A DNA stretch of 64,000 nt from Sphingomonas kyeonggiensis (lineage in GTDB: Bacteria; Pseudomonadota; Alphaproteobacteria; Sphingomonadales; Sphingomonadaceae). The stretch covers positions 496,001 to 560,000 of the forward strand of contig NZ_JACHLN010000004.1 of assembly GCF_014204495.1 (NCBI RefSeq), given 5' to 3'. Position 1 is the first letter of the stretch; each line of letters begins with the position of its first letter. Both the position numbers and the translations under genes were made by a program. The notes below the pieces were generated by a model, which saw only the letters and a list, made by a program, of their open reading frames with translations, ran no database searches and was not told the DNA's origin. This document shows positions 1 through 8,123 of this stretch, piece after piece.

Positions 1-298
1 AGTCGCGGGCATGCGGGCTGGCATAGTCGATCGAGCCGTCCGCGCGGATCGGCGAGTCCGGGCCGCCGGCGGCATCGAACACCTTGGCCCCCATCTCCAG
101 ATCGGCGCCGGCGCAAAAGGCCCTCCCCTCCCCCGTCACGATCACCGCGCCGACTTCGTCATCCGCATCGGCGCGGTCGAACGCGTCGATCATCTCCTCC
201 ATCATCCGGATCGAATAGGCGTTGAGCTTGTCGGACCGGTTGAGGGTGAGCGTGGCGATGCCCTCGTCAACCTCGTAGCGGATCTGCGCATACTCCAT
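1..298 (-). CDS. Enoyl-CoA hydratase/isomerase, N-terminal part
   Basis: Only the first 99 codons lie in the window; the gene runs off the left edge. The N-terminus (MEYAQIRYEVDEGIATLTLN, then NAYSIRMMEE) and the oxyanion-hole segment around residues 61-72 (GEGRAFCAGADLEM) are typical of the crotonase fold. Members hydrate trans-2-enoyl-CoA or isomerise the double bond in beta-oxidation. The start ATG shares one base with the TGA of the upstream aldehyde dehydrogenase (TGATG), so the two are translationally coupled. Both probably belong to the operon that starts at the 18-bp palindrome near 1783-1800. The catalytic glutamates lie outside the window, so hydratase versus isomerase cannot be decided. 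Confidence 0.85.
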   Translation of the reverse strand, partial: MEYAQIRYEVDEGIATLTLNRSDKLNAYSIRMMEEMIDAFDRADADDEVGAVIVTGEGRAFCAGADLEMGAKVFDAAGGPDSPIRADGSIDYASPHARD

Positions 299-1716
299 CA
301 CTTGCGCACCGAGATCGTCTGGGCGTTGGTATATTCGAGCAGCCCCTCGGTGCCGTTCTCCACGCCGATCCCCGATTGCTTGTGCCCGCCGAACGGCGCC
401 CAGGGGGTGACGTGCTGCGCTTCGTTGATCCAGACGGTGCCGGTGTCGAGCCGCTCGGCAATGGCGAGCGCGGCGTCGGTATCCGCCGACCAGACCGAGC
501 CGGCCAGGCCATAATCGCTGTTGTTGGCGCGGGCGATGACGTCCTCGACATCGTCGAAGCGGATCAGCGGCAGGACCGGGCCGAACGCTTCCTCGGCGAC
601 GACGCGGCTATCCTCGGGCGGATTGTCGACCAGGGTGACGGGGATGAAATAGCCCTTCCCTTCGGGCACCTCGCCACCGGCGAGGAAGGTCAGCCCCTCG
701 GCCTTCGCATCCTCGACCAGCGCCTTGACCCGCTCGAACTGCGCATGGTTCTGCACCGGGCCGAGGTCGATGCCCTGCTCCAGCCCGTTGCCGGTCCTCA
801 CCCGGTTGGCGATGGCGGCCAGCTCGGCGGCGAGCGCGTCATAGGCGCTGTCATGGATATAGAGCCGCTTGGTCGCGATGCAGACCTGGCCGTTGTTCCC
901 GAAAGCCGACCAGAACAGCGGCTCGGCGACCTTCGCCACATCGACATCGCCGAGCACGATCGCCGCATCATTTCCGCCCAGCTCGAGCGTGACGCGCTTG
1001 AGGTTGGCGGCGGCGCTGGCCATCACCCGCTTGCCGGTGGCGGTGGAGCCGGTGAAGCTGATCTTGTCGATACCGGGATGCGCGGTCATCCAGGGGCCCA
1101 ACTGGTCGCCGCCGCTGACCACGTTGAACACGCCTGCCGGCAGATGCGGGCGCATCAGCTCGCCGAGCTTGAGCATGGTCAGCGGGGTGAAGGGCGACGG
1201 CTTGATGACCAGCGTGTTGCCGGTGAGCAGCGCGCCGGCGATCTTCCACACGCCGAGCAGCATCGGGAAATTCCACGGCACGATCCCGCCGACCACCCCG
1301 ATCGGCACGCGGCGCGTCTCCGAACGGCGATCGGGCGTGTCCTCGTTCACCAGCACCGGGATTTCCTGCTTGGCGACGCTGGCGGCCCAGAAGGCGGCGC
1401 CCAGCAATTCCTCGGTCGCCTTTCCGACGGGACGTCCCTGTTCCTGGGTGAACAACCGGGCGAACTGGTCGAGATTGGTGGAGATCACCTCGGCGATCTT
1501 CGCCACCGCGGCGCGGCGCTGGTCGATCGGAGTCGCGCGCCAGCCGGGAAAGGCGGCGCGGGCAGCGGCGACGGCGGCGTCGAGCTCGGCCGCGCTGCAA
1601 TCGGGCGCTTCCGCTACGGCTTCCTCGGTTGCCGGGTTGAGCACCGGGATCGTCGCGCCGCCGGCCACCGGCTGGCCGCCGATCGTCATGGTGAAATCGC
1701 GGTCGAACGCGGTCAT
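298..1716 (-). CDS. NAD(P)+-dependent aldehyde dehydrogenase
   Basis: A 472-aa aldehyde dehydrogenase that oxidises an aldehyde to the acid in the cytoplasm. The nucleotide-binding segment (PWNFP, residues 147-151), the general-base glutamate in TLELGGND (E245) and the catalytic cysteine in GQVCIATKRLY (C279) are present, and the length is normal for the superfamily. The start at 1716 is chosen over an in-frame site 60 bases upstream because GGAGGAGAGGG lies just before this ATG. It is the first gene of a leftward operon with an enoyl-CoA hydratase and is divergent from the thiolase operon across a shared palindromic operator. Context suggests it removes aldehydes made by the alcohol oxidase or by the candidate isoprenoid-cleaving oxygenases nearby; the substrate is inferred. 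Confidence 0.9.
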   Translation of the reverse strand: MTAFDRDFTMTIGGQPVAGGATIPVLNPATEEAVAEAPDCSAAELDAAVAAARAAFPGWRATPIDQRRAAVAKIAEVISTNLDQFARLFTQEQGRPVGKATEELLGAAFWAASVAKQEIPVLVNEDTPDRRSETRRVPIGVVGGIVPWNFPMLLGVWKIAGALLTGNTLVIKPSPFTPLTMLKLGELMRPHLPAGVFNVVSGGDQLGPWMTAHPGIDKISFTGSTATGKRVMASAAANLKRVTLELGGNDAAIVLGDVDVAKVAEPLFWSAFGNNGQVCIATKRLYIHDSAYDALAAELAAIANRVRTGNGLEQGIDLGPVQNHAQFERVKALVEDAKAEGLTFLAGGEVPEGKGYFIPVTLVDNPPEDSRVVAEEAFGPVLPLIRFDDVEDVIARANNSDYGLAGSVWSADTDAALAIAERLDTGTVWINEAQHVTPWAPFGGHKQSGIGVENGTEGLLEYTNAQTISVRK

Positions 1717-1782
1717 TTCCCTCTCCTCCAGACTCTGTTTGGCGCGAGCATAGAGCAGCGTATTTCGCCCTGCCACTATTTA

Positions 1783-1800
1783 CTTAGTCAGGTGATTAAG
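1783..1800. promoter_or_regulatory. Candidate TetR-type operator, site 1
   Basis: An 18-bp imperfect palindrome CTTAGTCAGGTGATTAAG (half-sites CTTAGTC/GATTAAG, outermost A/T pair extends it to 20 bp) in the divergent promoter between the aldehyde dehydrogenase and thiolase operons. It matches sites at 9793 and 29897 with the shared form YTTARTY-N4-GAWTAAR. The TetR gene at 9822-10472 is the obvious candidate binder; binding is inferred. Confidence 0.55.
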
Positions 1801-1861
1801 TCCGTTGATCGCATTAGCCGGGGCTGGTACCGCTGATTCGAAAATGGACAGGAGCAGGATG

Positions 1862-3037
1862 ATGGCAGCACCTACCGCCTATATTGTCGAGGCCGTTCGC
1901 ACGGCGGGAGGGCGGCGCGGCGGCCGGCTTGCCGGATGGCACCCGGCCGACATGGCGGGCGAAGTTCTCAACGCCGTCGCCGATCGCAGCGGTATCGATC
2001 CGGCTGCGATCGAGGACGTAATCATGGGCTGTGTGAGCCAGGGCGGCGAGCAGGGCTTCCAGGTCGGGCGCAACGCCGTGCTAGCCTCGCGCCTGCCCGA
2101 GAGCGTGCCGGCGGTGACGATCGACCGCCAGTGCGGCAGCTCGCAACAGGCGATCCAGTTCGCGGCGCAGGCGGTGCTCTCGGGCACGCAGGACGTGGTG
2201 ATCGCGGCCGGCGTGGAGAGCATGACCCGCGTGCCGATGGGATCGACCGGCATGTTGTTCGCCCAGGCCGGGCTTGGCGGCCCCAAGTCGCCACGCCAGG
2301 AAGCGCGCTATCCGGGCGTGCAGTTCAGCCAGTTCATGGGCGCCGAGATGATGGCGCGCAAACATGGCTTCACCCGCGAGCTGCTCGATGCCTATGCGCT
2401 GGAGAGCCATCGCCGCGCGGCATCGGCGACCGAACGCGGCGACTTCGATGCCGAGATCGTGCCGCTCGAAGTCGAGACGCCCGAGGGGCCGGCACTCCAC
2501 ACCCGCGACGAGGGCATCCGCTACGACGCGACCGCCGAGAGCATCGGATCGGTCAAGCTGCTCGCCGAGGGCGGGATGATCAGCGCGGCCAATGCCAGCC
2601 AGATCTGCGACGGCGCCAGCGCGGTGCTGATCGTGTCGGAAGCGGCACTCAAGGCGCATGGCCTGACGCCGCTGGCGCGCATCCACAACCTCACCGTTAC
2701 CGGCGGCGACCCCGTCATCATGCTCGAGGAGCCGCTGTTCGCGACCGACCGGGCGCTCAAGCGCGCCGGCATGAGCATCGACGAGATCGACCTGTACGAA
2801 GTCAACGAAGCCTTCGCGCCGGTGCCGCTGGCCTGGCTGAAGCATGTCGGCGGCGATCCGGCCAAGCTCAACGTCAATGGCGGCGCGATCGCGCTGGGGC
2901 ACCCGCTCGGCGCCTCGGGCACCAAGCTGATGGCGACCTTGGTGCACGCGCTCCACAAGCGCGGGCTGCGCTACGGGCTCCAGACGATGTGCGAGGGCGG
3001 CGGCCTGGCGAACGTCACGATCGTCGAGCGGCTTTGA
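1862..3037 (+). CDS. Thiolase (acetyl-CoA C-acyltransferase)
   Basis: A 391-aa degradative-type thiolase, which cleaves 3-ketoacyl-CoA with CoA at the end of a beta-oxidation round. The acyl-accepting cysteine is in TIDRQCGSSQQAIQF (C91), the histidine in NGGAIALGHPLGASG (H347), and the second active-site cysteine in MCEGGGLAN (C377), so all catalytic elements are intact. GGAG lies seven bases before the chosen ATG; an adjacent in-frame ATG at 1859 cannot be excluded. It is first in a rightward operon with an SDR dehydrogenase and an alpha-methylacyl-CoA racemase. The 3-ketoacyl substrate chain length and branching are not readable from sequence. Confidence 0.92.
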   Translation: MAAPTAYIVEAVRTAGGRRGGRLAGWHPADMAGEVLNAVADRSGIDPAAIEDVIMGCVSQGGEQGFQVGRNAVLASRLPESVPAVTIDRQCGSSQQAIQFAAQAVLSGTQDVVIAAGVESMTRVPMGSTGMLFAQAGLGGPKSPRQEARYPGVQFSQFMGAEMMARKHGFTRELLDAYALESHRRAASATERGDFDAEIVPLEVETPEGPALHTRDEGIRYDATAESIGSVKLLAEGGMISAANASQICDGASAVLIVSEAALKAHGLTPLARIHNLTVTGGDPVIMLEEPLFATDRALKRAGMSIDEIDLYEVNEAFAPVPLAWLKHVGGDPAKLNVNGGAIALGHPLGASGTKLMATLVHALHKRGLRYGLQTMCEGGGLANVTIVERL

Positions 3038-3059
3038 GAACATAGAGACGGAGGGGATT

Positions 3060-3842
3060 ATGAAGCTCGACAACAGCGTAGCCGCGGTGGTGACCGGCGG
3101 CGCATCGGGATTGGGTGCGGCGACCGCGCGGGCACTGGCCGCCAAGGGCGTGAAGGTCGCGATCTTCGACCTGCAGAAGGAAAAGGGCGAGGCCGTCGCC
3201 GCCGAGATCGGCGGGGTGTTCTGCGAAGTGAACGTGACCTCGGACGAGAGCGTCGACGCCGGCTTCGCCAAGGCACGCGCGGCGCATGGGCAGGAGCGCG
3301 TGCTGGTCAATTGCGCGGGCACCGGCAATGCGGTGAAGACCGCGAGCCGGGCCAAGGAAGACGGATCGATCCGCCACTTCCCGCTCGAAGCGTTCAACTG
3401 GGTGATCCAGATCAACCTGGTCGGCACCTTCCGCTGCATCGCCAAGTCGGCGGCGGGAATGCTGACGCTCGATCCGCAGGAAGACGGCGAGCGCGGCGCG
3501 ATCGTCAACACCGCCAGCGTCGCGGCCGAGGACGGGCAGATCGGTCAGGCGGCCTATTCGGCATCGAAGGGCGGCGTGGTCGGCATGACCCTGCCGATCG
3601 CGCGCGACCTGATGGGCGAAGGCATCCGCGTGAACACGATCCTGCCGGGCATCTTCGACACGCCCCTGCTCGCCGCGGCACCCCAGCCGGTGAAGGACGC
3701 GCTGGCAGCCTCGGTGCCCTTCCCCAAGCGGCTTGGTCGTCCGGAGGAATATGCGGGGCTGGCGCTGTGCATGATCGAGACGGGCTATTTCAACGGCGAG
3801 GATGTGCGGCTGGACGGCGGCATCCGGATGGCGCCGCGCTGA
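3060..3842 (+). CDS. SDR dehydrogenase, HSD10-like 3-hydroxyacyl-CoA dehydrogenase
   Basis: A 260-aa classical short-chain dehydrogenase. It has the NAD-binding TGGASGLG (residues 12-19), the NCAGTG segment (84-89), S153 and the YSASK active site (Y166, K170). The insertion around residues 95-110 and the overall sequence resemble the type-2 3-hydroxyacyl-CoA dehydrogenase (HSD17B10) group, which oxidises straight and 2-methyl-branched 3-hydroxyacyl-CoA. It starts 22 bases after the thiolase stop behind a GGAGGGG ribosome site, so the two are cotranscribed and catalyse consecutive steps. HSD10-like specificity is family-level inference. Confidence 0.85.
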   Translation: MKLDNSVAAVVTGGASGLGAATARALAAKGVKVAIFDLQKEKGEAVAAEIGGVFCEVNVTSDESVDAGFAKARAAHGQERVLVNCAGTGNAVKTASRAKEDGSIRHFPLEAFNWVIQINLVGTFRCIAKSAAGMLTLDPQEDGERGAIVNTASVAAEDGQIGQAAYSASKGGVVGMTLPIARDLMGEGIRVNTILPGIFDTPLLAAAPQPVKDALAASVPFPKRLGRPEEYAGLALCMIETGYFNGEDVRLDGGIRMAPR

Positions 3843-3852
3843 GGCCATATCC

Positions 3853-3986
3853 GTCATCCCCGCGCAGGCGGGGATCCAGGGTAATGGAGGGCGAACCGGG
3901 CAAATCGCCGCTACTCGCCGGAGGCACCGGCGCTTGCCGCCCGCTCCCTGCCCGCGACTCTGGATCCCCGCCTGCGCGGGGATGAC
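3853..3986. repeat. 134-bp bipartite inverted repeat, family B copy 1
   Basis: The ends GTCATCCCCGCGCAGGCGGG and its complement CCCGCCTGCGCGGGGATGAC face each other around about 80 bases. A second copy of identical length (134 bp) is at 23656-23789. Each arm is itself palindromic, so the transcript can fold into two small hairpins or one long one. The element lies between two same-strand genes (SDR and racemase) and encodes the spurious VIPAQAGIQ reading often seen when such repeats are translated. Confidence 0.85.
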
Positions 3987-4032
3987 GATGGAAGAAGAGA
4001 TCGCGCGCGATGACAGTCAGGACGGAGGAATG

Positions 4033-5076
4033 ATGCAGCCCCTTACCGGCATCCGGATCGTCGAGATGGGCGGGATCGGCCCGGCGCCGTTCTGCGGGAT
4101 GATGCTCGCCGATCACGGCGCGGAGGTGCTGTATCTCCACCGCCCCGGCCAGCCGCCCAACCCGCGCGACCCGCTGCTGCGCGGGCGGACGGCGGTGGCA
4201 GTGGACCTCAAGTCGCCCGAGGGAATCGCGCGGGTCCGCGAACTGGCGGCAGGCGCCGACGGGCTGATCGAGGGGTTTCGCCCGGGGGTGATGGAGCGGC
4301 TGGGCCTGGGTCCGACCGAGCTGCACGCCGCCAACCCGCGCCTCGTCTATGGCCGCATGACCGGCTGGGGGCAGACCGGGCCGCTGGCCCAGGCGGCCGG
4401 GCACGACATCAATTACATCGCGCTGGCCGGTGCGCTCCACGCCTTTGGCCGCGCGGGCGAGAAGCCAACCCCACCGGTGAACGCGGTGGGCGATTTCGGC
4501 GGCGGCGGCATGCTGCTTGCCTTCGCGATGAGCGCGGGGCTGCTCCAGGCGAAGACCAGCGGCCAGGGCAGCGTGATCGATTGCGCGATGACCGAGGGCG
4601 CGGCGCTGCTGATGAGCATGGTGTGGGGCTTCCGCTCGACCCTTGGCTGGCGCGACGAGCGGGGCGCGAACCTGCTCGATACCGGGACGCATTTCTACGA
4701 CACGTATGAGACGGCGGACGGCAAGCATGTCGCGATCGGGGCGATCGAGCCGCAATTCTATGCCCAGCTACGCGCGGTGACCGGACTGGATGCCGACCCC
4801 GATTTCGATGCGCAGATGAACCCCGCCGCCTGGCCGGCGCTCAAGGACAAGCTGGCGGCGCTGTTCCGGACCAGGACGCGCGAGGAGTGGTCCGCGCTGA
4901 TGGAGGGGACCGACATCTGCTTTGCGCCGGTGCTGTCGATGGCAGAAGCGCCGGCACATCCGCACAATGTCGCGCGCGGCGCGTTCATCGAGCGGGAGGG
5001 TGTTGTGCAGCCCGCCCCTGCCCCGCGCTTCTCGGCGCCTCAGCTCTCCACCAGCTCCACCACTTCGAAATCATAG
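4033..5076 (+). CDS. Alpha-methylacyl-CoA racemase (CaiB/BaiF family)
   Basis: A 347-aa class III CoA-transferase-fold protein whose active-site pair matches alpha-methylacyl-CoA racemase: H124 in GHDINYIALAG and D154 in VGDFGGGGML, equivalent to H126/D156 of the Mycobacterium tuberculosis enzyme. Such enzymes epimerise 2-methylacyl-CoA so that stereospecific beta-oxidation can pass a methyl branch, as needed for isoprenoid-derived chains. GGAGG precedes tandem ATGs at 4030 and 4033. After PAPAPRFS, where relatives usually continue about 20 residues, the frame runs into antisense of the next gene (APQLSTSSTTSKS) and overlaps it by 37 bases. The C-terminus therefore looks rebuilt. Activity is likely since the tail is not catalytic, but this is unproven. 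Confidence 0.88.
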   Translation: MQPLTGIRIVEMGGIGPAPFCGMMLADHGAEVLYLHRPGQPPNPRDPLLRGRTAVAVDLKSPEGIARVRELAAGADGLIEGFRPGVMERLGLGPTELHAANPRLVYGRMTGWGQTGPLAQAAGHDINYIALAGALHAFGRAGEKPTPPVNAVGDFGGGGMLLAFAMSAGLLQAKTSGQGSVIDCAMTEGAALLMSMVWGFRSTLGWRDERGANLLDTGTHFYDTYETADGKHVAIGAIEPQFYAQLRAVTGLDADPDFDAQMNPAAWPALKDKLAALFRTRTREEWSALMEGTDICFAPVLSMAEAPAHPHNVARGAFIEREGVVQPAPAPRFSAPQLSTSSTTSKS

Positions 5077-5294
5077 CCTTCCCAGCCGCGCTGCTTCGCC
5101 GCCTCGGCGAGCGCGGCCTTCTTGCCGGTCGCTTCCTTGAGCGACTTGGCGTGGCCCCAGAACACCTCGGTCTTGCCGCCGCCGAGGTGCGCGACGATGC
5201 GCCAATAATGGGTGAAGGGCGCGTTGGTCGGGCCGATCGTCTTCACATAGCCATCGGCCATGGTCGCGGTGAGATAGCGCTTCTTCTTTGCCAT
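5040..5294 (-). CDS. Small conserved hypothetical protein
   Basis: An 84-aa basic and aromatic-rich protein beginning MAKKKRYLTATMADGYVKTI and ending in an acidic tail (FEVVELVES). I do not recognise a named family. The start at 5294 follows GGGGA and is preferred over an in-frame site 39 bases upstream because the MAKKK start is natural for such a protein. There is no signal peptide or membrane segment. It overlaps the 3' end of the racemase by 37 bases in convergent orientation and is divergent from msrB with a short intergenic space. The hydrophilic composition suggests a soluble cytoplasmic protein; no function is proposed. Confidence 0.65.
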   Translation of the reverse strand: MAKKKRYLTATMADGYVKTIGPTNAPFTHYWRIVAHLGGGKTEVFWGHAKSLKEATGKKAALAEAAKQRGWEGYDFEVVELVES

Positions 5295-5331
5295 GCGGAT
5301 CCCCACATAGCGCAGCGAAACGGAGATTTGC

Positions 5332-5775
5332 ATGACCGACTATCGCAAGACCGATGAAGCCATCGCCGCGCTGACCCCGGAGCAGTTCCGCGTGACCCAG
5401 CAGAATGGTACCGAGCGCCCGGGCACCGGCCCGCTGCTCAACAACAAGGAGCCGGGGATTTACGTCGACATCGTCTCGGGAGAACCGCTGTTCGCGTCGT
5501 CCGACAAATATGAATCCGGCTGTGGCTGGCCGAGCTTCACCAAGCCGATCGCCAATGTCACCGAGCTGCGCGACACCAGCCACGGCATGATCCGCACCGA
5601 AGTCCGCTCGGCGTATGGCGACAGCCATCTCGGCCATGTGTTCGAGGACGGCCCGCTGGATCGCGGCGGGCTGCGCTATTGCATCAATTCCGCCTCGCTA
5701 CGCTTCGTCCCCAGGGCGGAGATGGAATCCCTCGGCTACGGCGCCTACCTCGACCAGGTCGAGGACGTCGCCTGA
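5332..5775 (+). CDS. msrB: Peptide-methionine (R)-S-oxide reductase MsrB
   Basis: A 147-aa MsrB that reduces the R-sulfoxide of methionine in oxidised proteins using thioredoxin. The catalytic cysteine lies in RYCINSASLRF near residue 121 and a second cysteine is in SGCGWPSF near residue 64, the position of the recycling cysteine in Neisseria-type MsrB. The two CxxC pairs that bind zinc in many MsrB proteins are absent (SSDKYESG and HLGHVF regions), so this is a zinc-free form. The conserved VRSAYGDSHLGHVFEDGP block is intact. It is monocistronic and not obviously linked to its neighbours. Confidence 0.95.
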   Translation: MTDYRKTDEAIAALTPEQFRVTQQNGTERPGTGPLLNNKEPGIYVDIVSGEPLFASSDKYESGCGWPSFTKPIANVTELRDTSHGMIRTEVRSAYGDSHLGHVFEDGPLDRGGLRYCINSASLRFVPRAEMESLGYGAYLDQVEDVA

Positions 5776-5894
5776 TTTGAGTTGGTGTCGAGCCCCAACC
5801 GGATTTGGGGATCGGCACCAAGCTGCGGCAAAATCTGCTACAACCCGAACGCCCCACTCGCGCATTTGCCAGCGCCGGCGGGTCGTTTCGCATG

Positions 5895-5909
5895 TGGCAC
5901 GCCCCTTGC
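5895..5909 (+). promoter_or_regulatory. Sigma-54 (-24/-12) promoter candidate
   Basis: TGGCACGCCCCTTGC matches the RpoN consensus TGGCAC-N5-TTGC exactly, with the required GG-N10-GC spacing. Transcription would start near 5921, leaving about 26 bases before the TTG start of the CPBP protease at 5947. No enhancer-binding protein gene lies in the window. Confidence 0.6.
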
Positions 5910-5946
5910 GAACGTCCCCGCATTCGCATTCCGAGGGGGACCGACA

Positions 5947-6837
5947 TTGAGCATCCATTCCGCCATTCCGATCGCGCTTGGCGAACGCCGCGTCCTGAAG
6001 CCGGGGAAGCTGCGCTGGCTGCGGGCGGTCGCCTGGATGCTGGGCATGGCCGTGCTGATCGGGCTTTCGCTGCGCGTGGCCATGGTGCCGGTGATGCAAT
6101 TACTGCCCAAGGGCGCCCCGGTGCTCGGCTTTGCCGCCAGCGGCGCGGCCTGCCTGATCGCCCTGGGCATCTACACGCTGCTCGTGCGGCTGGGCGAGGA
6201 TCGCTGGCCGGGCGAGCTGGCACTGAGGCCGGCGGCTGGGCAGCTCGCGATCGGCCTTGGGCTTGGCTCGGCAATGTTCGTGGCGGTGATGACGATCCTG
6301 ATCGGCGCCGGCCTCTACAGTTTCGAGTGGCACGGTGCGGCGCCGGCATGGCGCGGGGCCGGTCTGGCGCTGCAATCGGCGGTGGTCGAGGAGCTGCTGG
6401 TGCGCGGCGTGATCCTGCGCCTGTTGTGGCGCGCCTTCGGCCCGGTGGTCGCCTTTGCCGCCTCGGCGGCGCTGTTCGGACTGGGCCACGCCTTTAACCC
6501 CGGCGCGACGGTGATGAGCGTGGTGTGCATCACGCTCGAGGCGGGGATCATGCTGGGCGCGCTCTATGCACTGACCGGGCGGCTGTGGATGTCGATCGGT
6601 GTGCACGGCGCGTGGAACTTCACCCAGGGCTATGTCTTCGGGGCGGCGGTCTCGGGCGGGAATTTCGGGCCCTCGCTGGCACGCAGCGTTGCGCATGGCG
6701 ATGCGAGCGTGTGGCTGAGCGGGGGTGGGTTCGGGCCGGAGGCTTCGCTGCCGGCGTTGCTGGTGTGCACGTCGGTGGGGCTGATGGCGCTATGGCTGGC
6801 GGCGCGGGCCGGGCGTTTCATCCAACCGGGCGCCTAA
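5947..6837 (+). CDS. CPBP-family intramembrane glutamic protease
   Basis: A 296-aa multi-pass membrane protein of the CAAX-protease/bacteriocin-processing family (CPBP, Abi). The diagnostic EELLVRG (EExxxR) motif sits near residues 150-156, followed by the FGLGHAFNP histidine box and the IGVHGAWNF box, giving the usual glutamate/histidine active-site set in membrane helices. The start is TTG at 5947: GAGGGGGA lies six bases upstream, and the reading frame farther upstream overlaps the promoter. The bacterial substrate is unknown for most members; roles in envelope stress or peptide maturation are family-level guesses. A near-perfect sigma-54 promoter directly precedes it, which is unusual for this family. 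Confidence 0.85.
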   Translation: MSIHSAIPIALGERRVLKPGKLRWLRAVAWMLGMAVLIGLSLRVAMVPVMQLLPKGAPVLGFAASGAACLIALGIYTLLVRLGEDRWPGELALRPAAGQLAIGLGLGSAMFVAVMTILIGAGLYSFEWHGAAPAWRGAGLALQSAVVEELLVRGVILRLLWRAFGPVVAFAASAALFGLGHAFNPGATVMSVVCITLEAGIMLGALYALTGRLWMSIGVHGAWNFTQGYVFGAAVSGGNFGPSLARSVAHGDASVWLSGGGFGPEASLPALLVCTSVGLMALWLAARAGRFIQPGA

Positions 6838-6843
6838 TTCTCT

Positions 6844-6944
6844 GTTCCCCGGCGAAGGCTGGGGCCCAGCTACAATGTCGGCCGAGAGGATCGACGCGCC
6901 AGCGACAGCGCGTCGATCCTGGACCCCGGCCTTCGCCGGGGAAC
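6844..6944. repeat. 101-bp bipartite inverted repeat, family A copy 1
   Basis: Ends GTTCCCCGGCGAAGGCTGGG and CCCGGCCTTCGCCGGGGAAC are inverted around about 50 bases. The inner part contains an extra inverted pair GGATCGACGCG/CGCGTCGATCC. It sits between the convergent stops of the CPBP protease and an acyl-CoA dehydrogenase, where it could act as a bidirectional terminator or mRNA stabiliser. Confidence 0.85.
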
Positions 6945-6980
6945 GACTAGGGCAATGGCCCGTCTTGAATTCGATACCCC

Positions 6981-8123
6981 TTACAGCCCCCGCCCGATCA
7001 CTTCCTTCATGATCTCGTTCGTCCCGCCGAAAATTCGCGAGACGCGGGCATCGCGCCAGATCCGGGCGATCGGATATTCGTTCATATAGCCGGCGCCGCC
7101 ATGGAGCTGGAGCGCGGCGTCGATGATCTGCCACTGGGTATCGGTGTGCCAGAGCTTGGCAGCCGAGGCTTCCTCGGGCGTCAGTTCGTGGCGCAGGTGC
7201 CGGGCGAGTGCCCAGTCGATATGCGCCCAGCCGATCTGGAGCTTTGCCGCCAGGTCGGCCAGGGTGAAGCGGGTGTTCTGGAAATCGAACACCGTCTTCC
7301 CGAACGCCTTGCGCTCCTTCACGAAGCCGAGCGCTTCGTCGAATGCGCGCTGGGCGCTGGCCTGGGCGCCGATCGCGATGGTCAGCCGCTCCTGCGGCAG
7401 GTTGCGCATGAGGTAGGCGAAGCCGCGACCTTCCTGGCCGAGCATGTTGGTCGCGGGCACACGGACGTCTTCGAAGAACAGCTCGCTGGTGTCGGCGCCG
7501 TGCAGGCCGATCTTGTCGAGGTTGCGCCCGCGCGCGAAGCCCGGGCGGTCAGCCTCGACCAGGAACAGGCTGGTGCCCTTGGCGCCGAGCTCCACGTTCG
7601 TCTTGGCGACGACGATCACGACATCGGCGGTCTGGCCGTTCGAGATATAGGTCTTGGCGCCGTTGATGACATAGTGGTTGCCGTCGAGCCGCGCGGTGGT
7701 GCGGATCGCCTGCAGGTCCGATCCCGCGCCCGGCTCGGTCATCGCGATCGCCGCGACCTTCTCGCCCGAGACCATGCCGGGCAGCCATTCGCGCTTCTGC
7801 TCTTCCGAGCCATAGGCCAGGAAATAGTCGGCCAGCACGTCAGACTGGAGCGTGATGCCCGAGGGGACGCGCGCATAGGCATGCTCCTCGGTGACGACGG
7901 CGTTGTAGGCGAAGTCGAGGCCGGGGCCGCCATATTCCTCGGGCACCGTCGGGCAGAGCAGGCCCGCGCTACCCGCCTTGGTCCAGAAATCGCGATCGAC
8001 GATGCCGGCTCCTTCCCAGCGATCGAGATGCGGAACACCCTCGGCAGCGAGGAAGCGGCGGACGCTTTCGCGGAACAGGGCCTGGCTTTCGTCCTGGCCG
8101 GTGCGGCGGGCGGTATCGAGCAT
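6981..8123 (-). CDS. Acyl-CoA dehydrogenase
   Basis: A 380-aa FAD-dependent acyl-CoA dehydrogenase that introduces the 2,3 double bond in acyl-CoA. The flavin-contact segment AMTEPGAGSDLQ (near 124-135) and the C-terminal signature QLHGGAGYMNEYPIARIWRDA are present, with the expected catalytic glutamate region (GGTNEIMKEVIG). The ATG shares a base with the ligase stop (TGATG), so the pair is translationally coupled: the ligase makes the CoA ester that this enzyme oxidises. It is a close paralogue of the enzyme at 32172-33314; long identical stretches such as FDFQNTRF suggest a duplication serving overlapping substrates. Confidence 0.92.
   Translation of the reverse strand: MLDTARRTGQDESQALFRESVRRFLAAEGVPHLDRWEGAGIVDRDFWTKAGSAGLLCPTVPEEYGGPGLDFAYNAVVTEEHAYARVPSGITLQSDVLADYFLAYGSEEQKREWLPGMVSGEKVAAIAMTEPGAGSDLQAIRTTARLDGNHYVINGAKTYISNGQTADVVIVVAKTNVELGAKGTSLFLVEADRPGFARGRNLDKIGLHGADTSELFFEDVRVPATNMLGQEGRGFAYLMRNLPQERLTIAIGAQASAQRAFDEALGFVKERKAFGKTVFDFQNTRFTLADLAAKLQIGWAHIDWALARHLRHELTPEEASAAKLWHTDTQWQIIDAALQLHGGAGYMNEYPIARIWRDARVSRIFGGTNEIMKEVIGRGL

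Noticed and set aside
3802..4030. An N-terminal extension of the racemase through the repeat element
   Set aside because: The extension translates the family B repeat (VIPAQAGIQ-type peptide) and lacks a ribosome site; GGAGG marks the start near 4030-4033.
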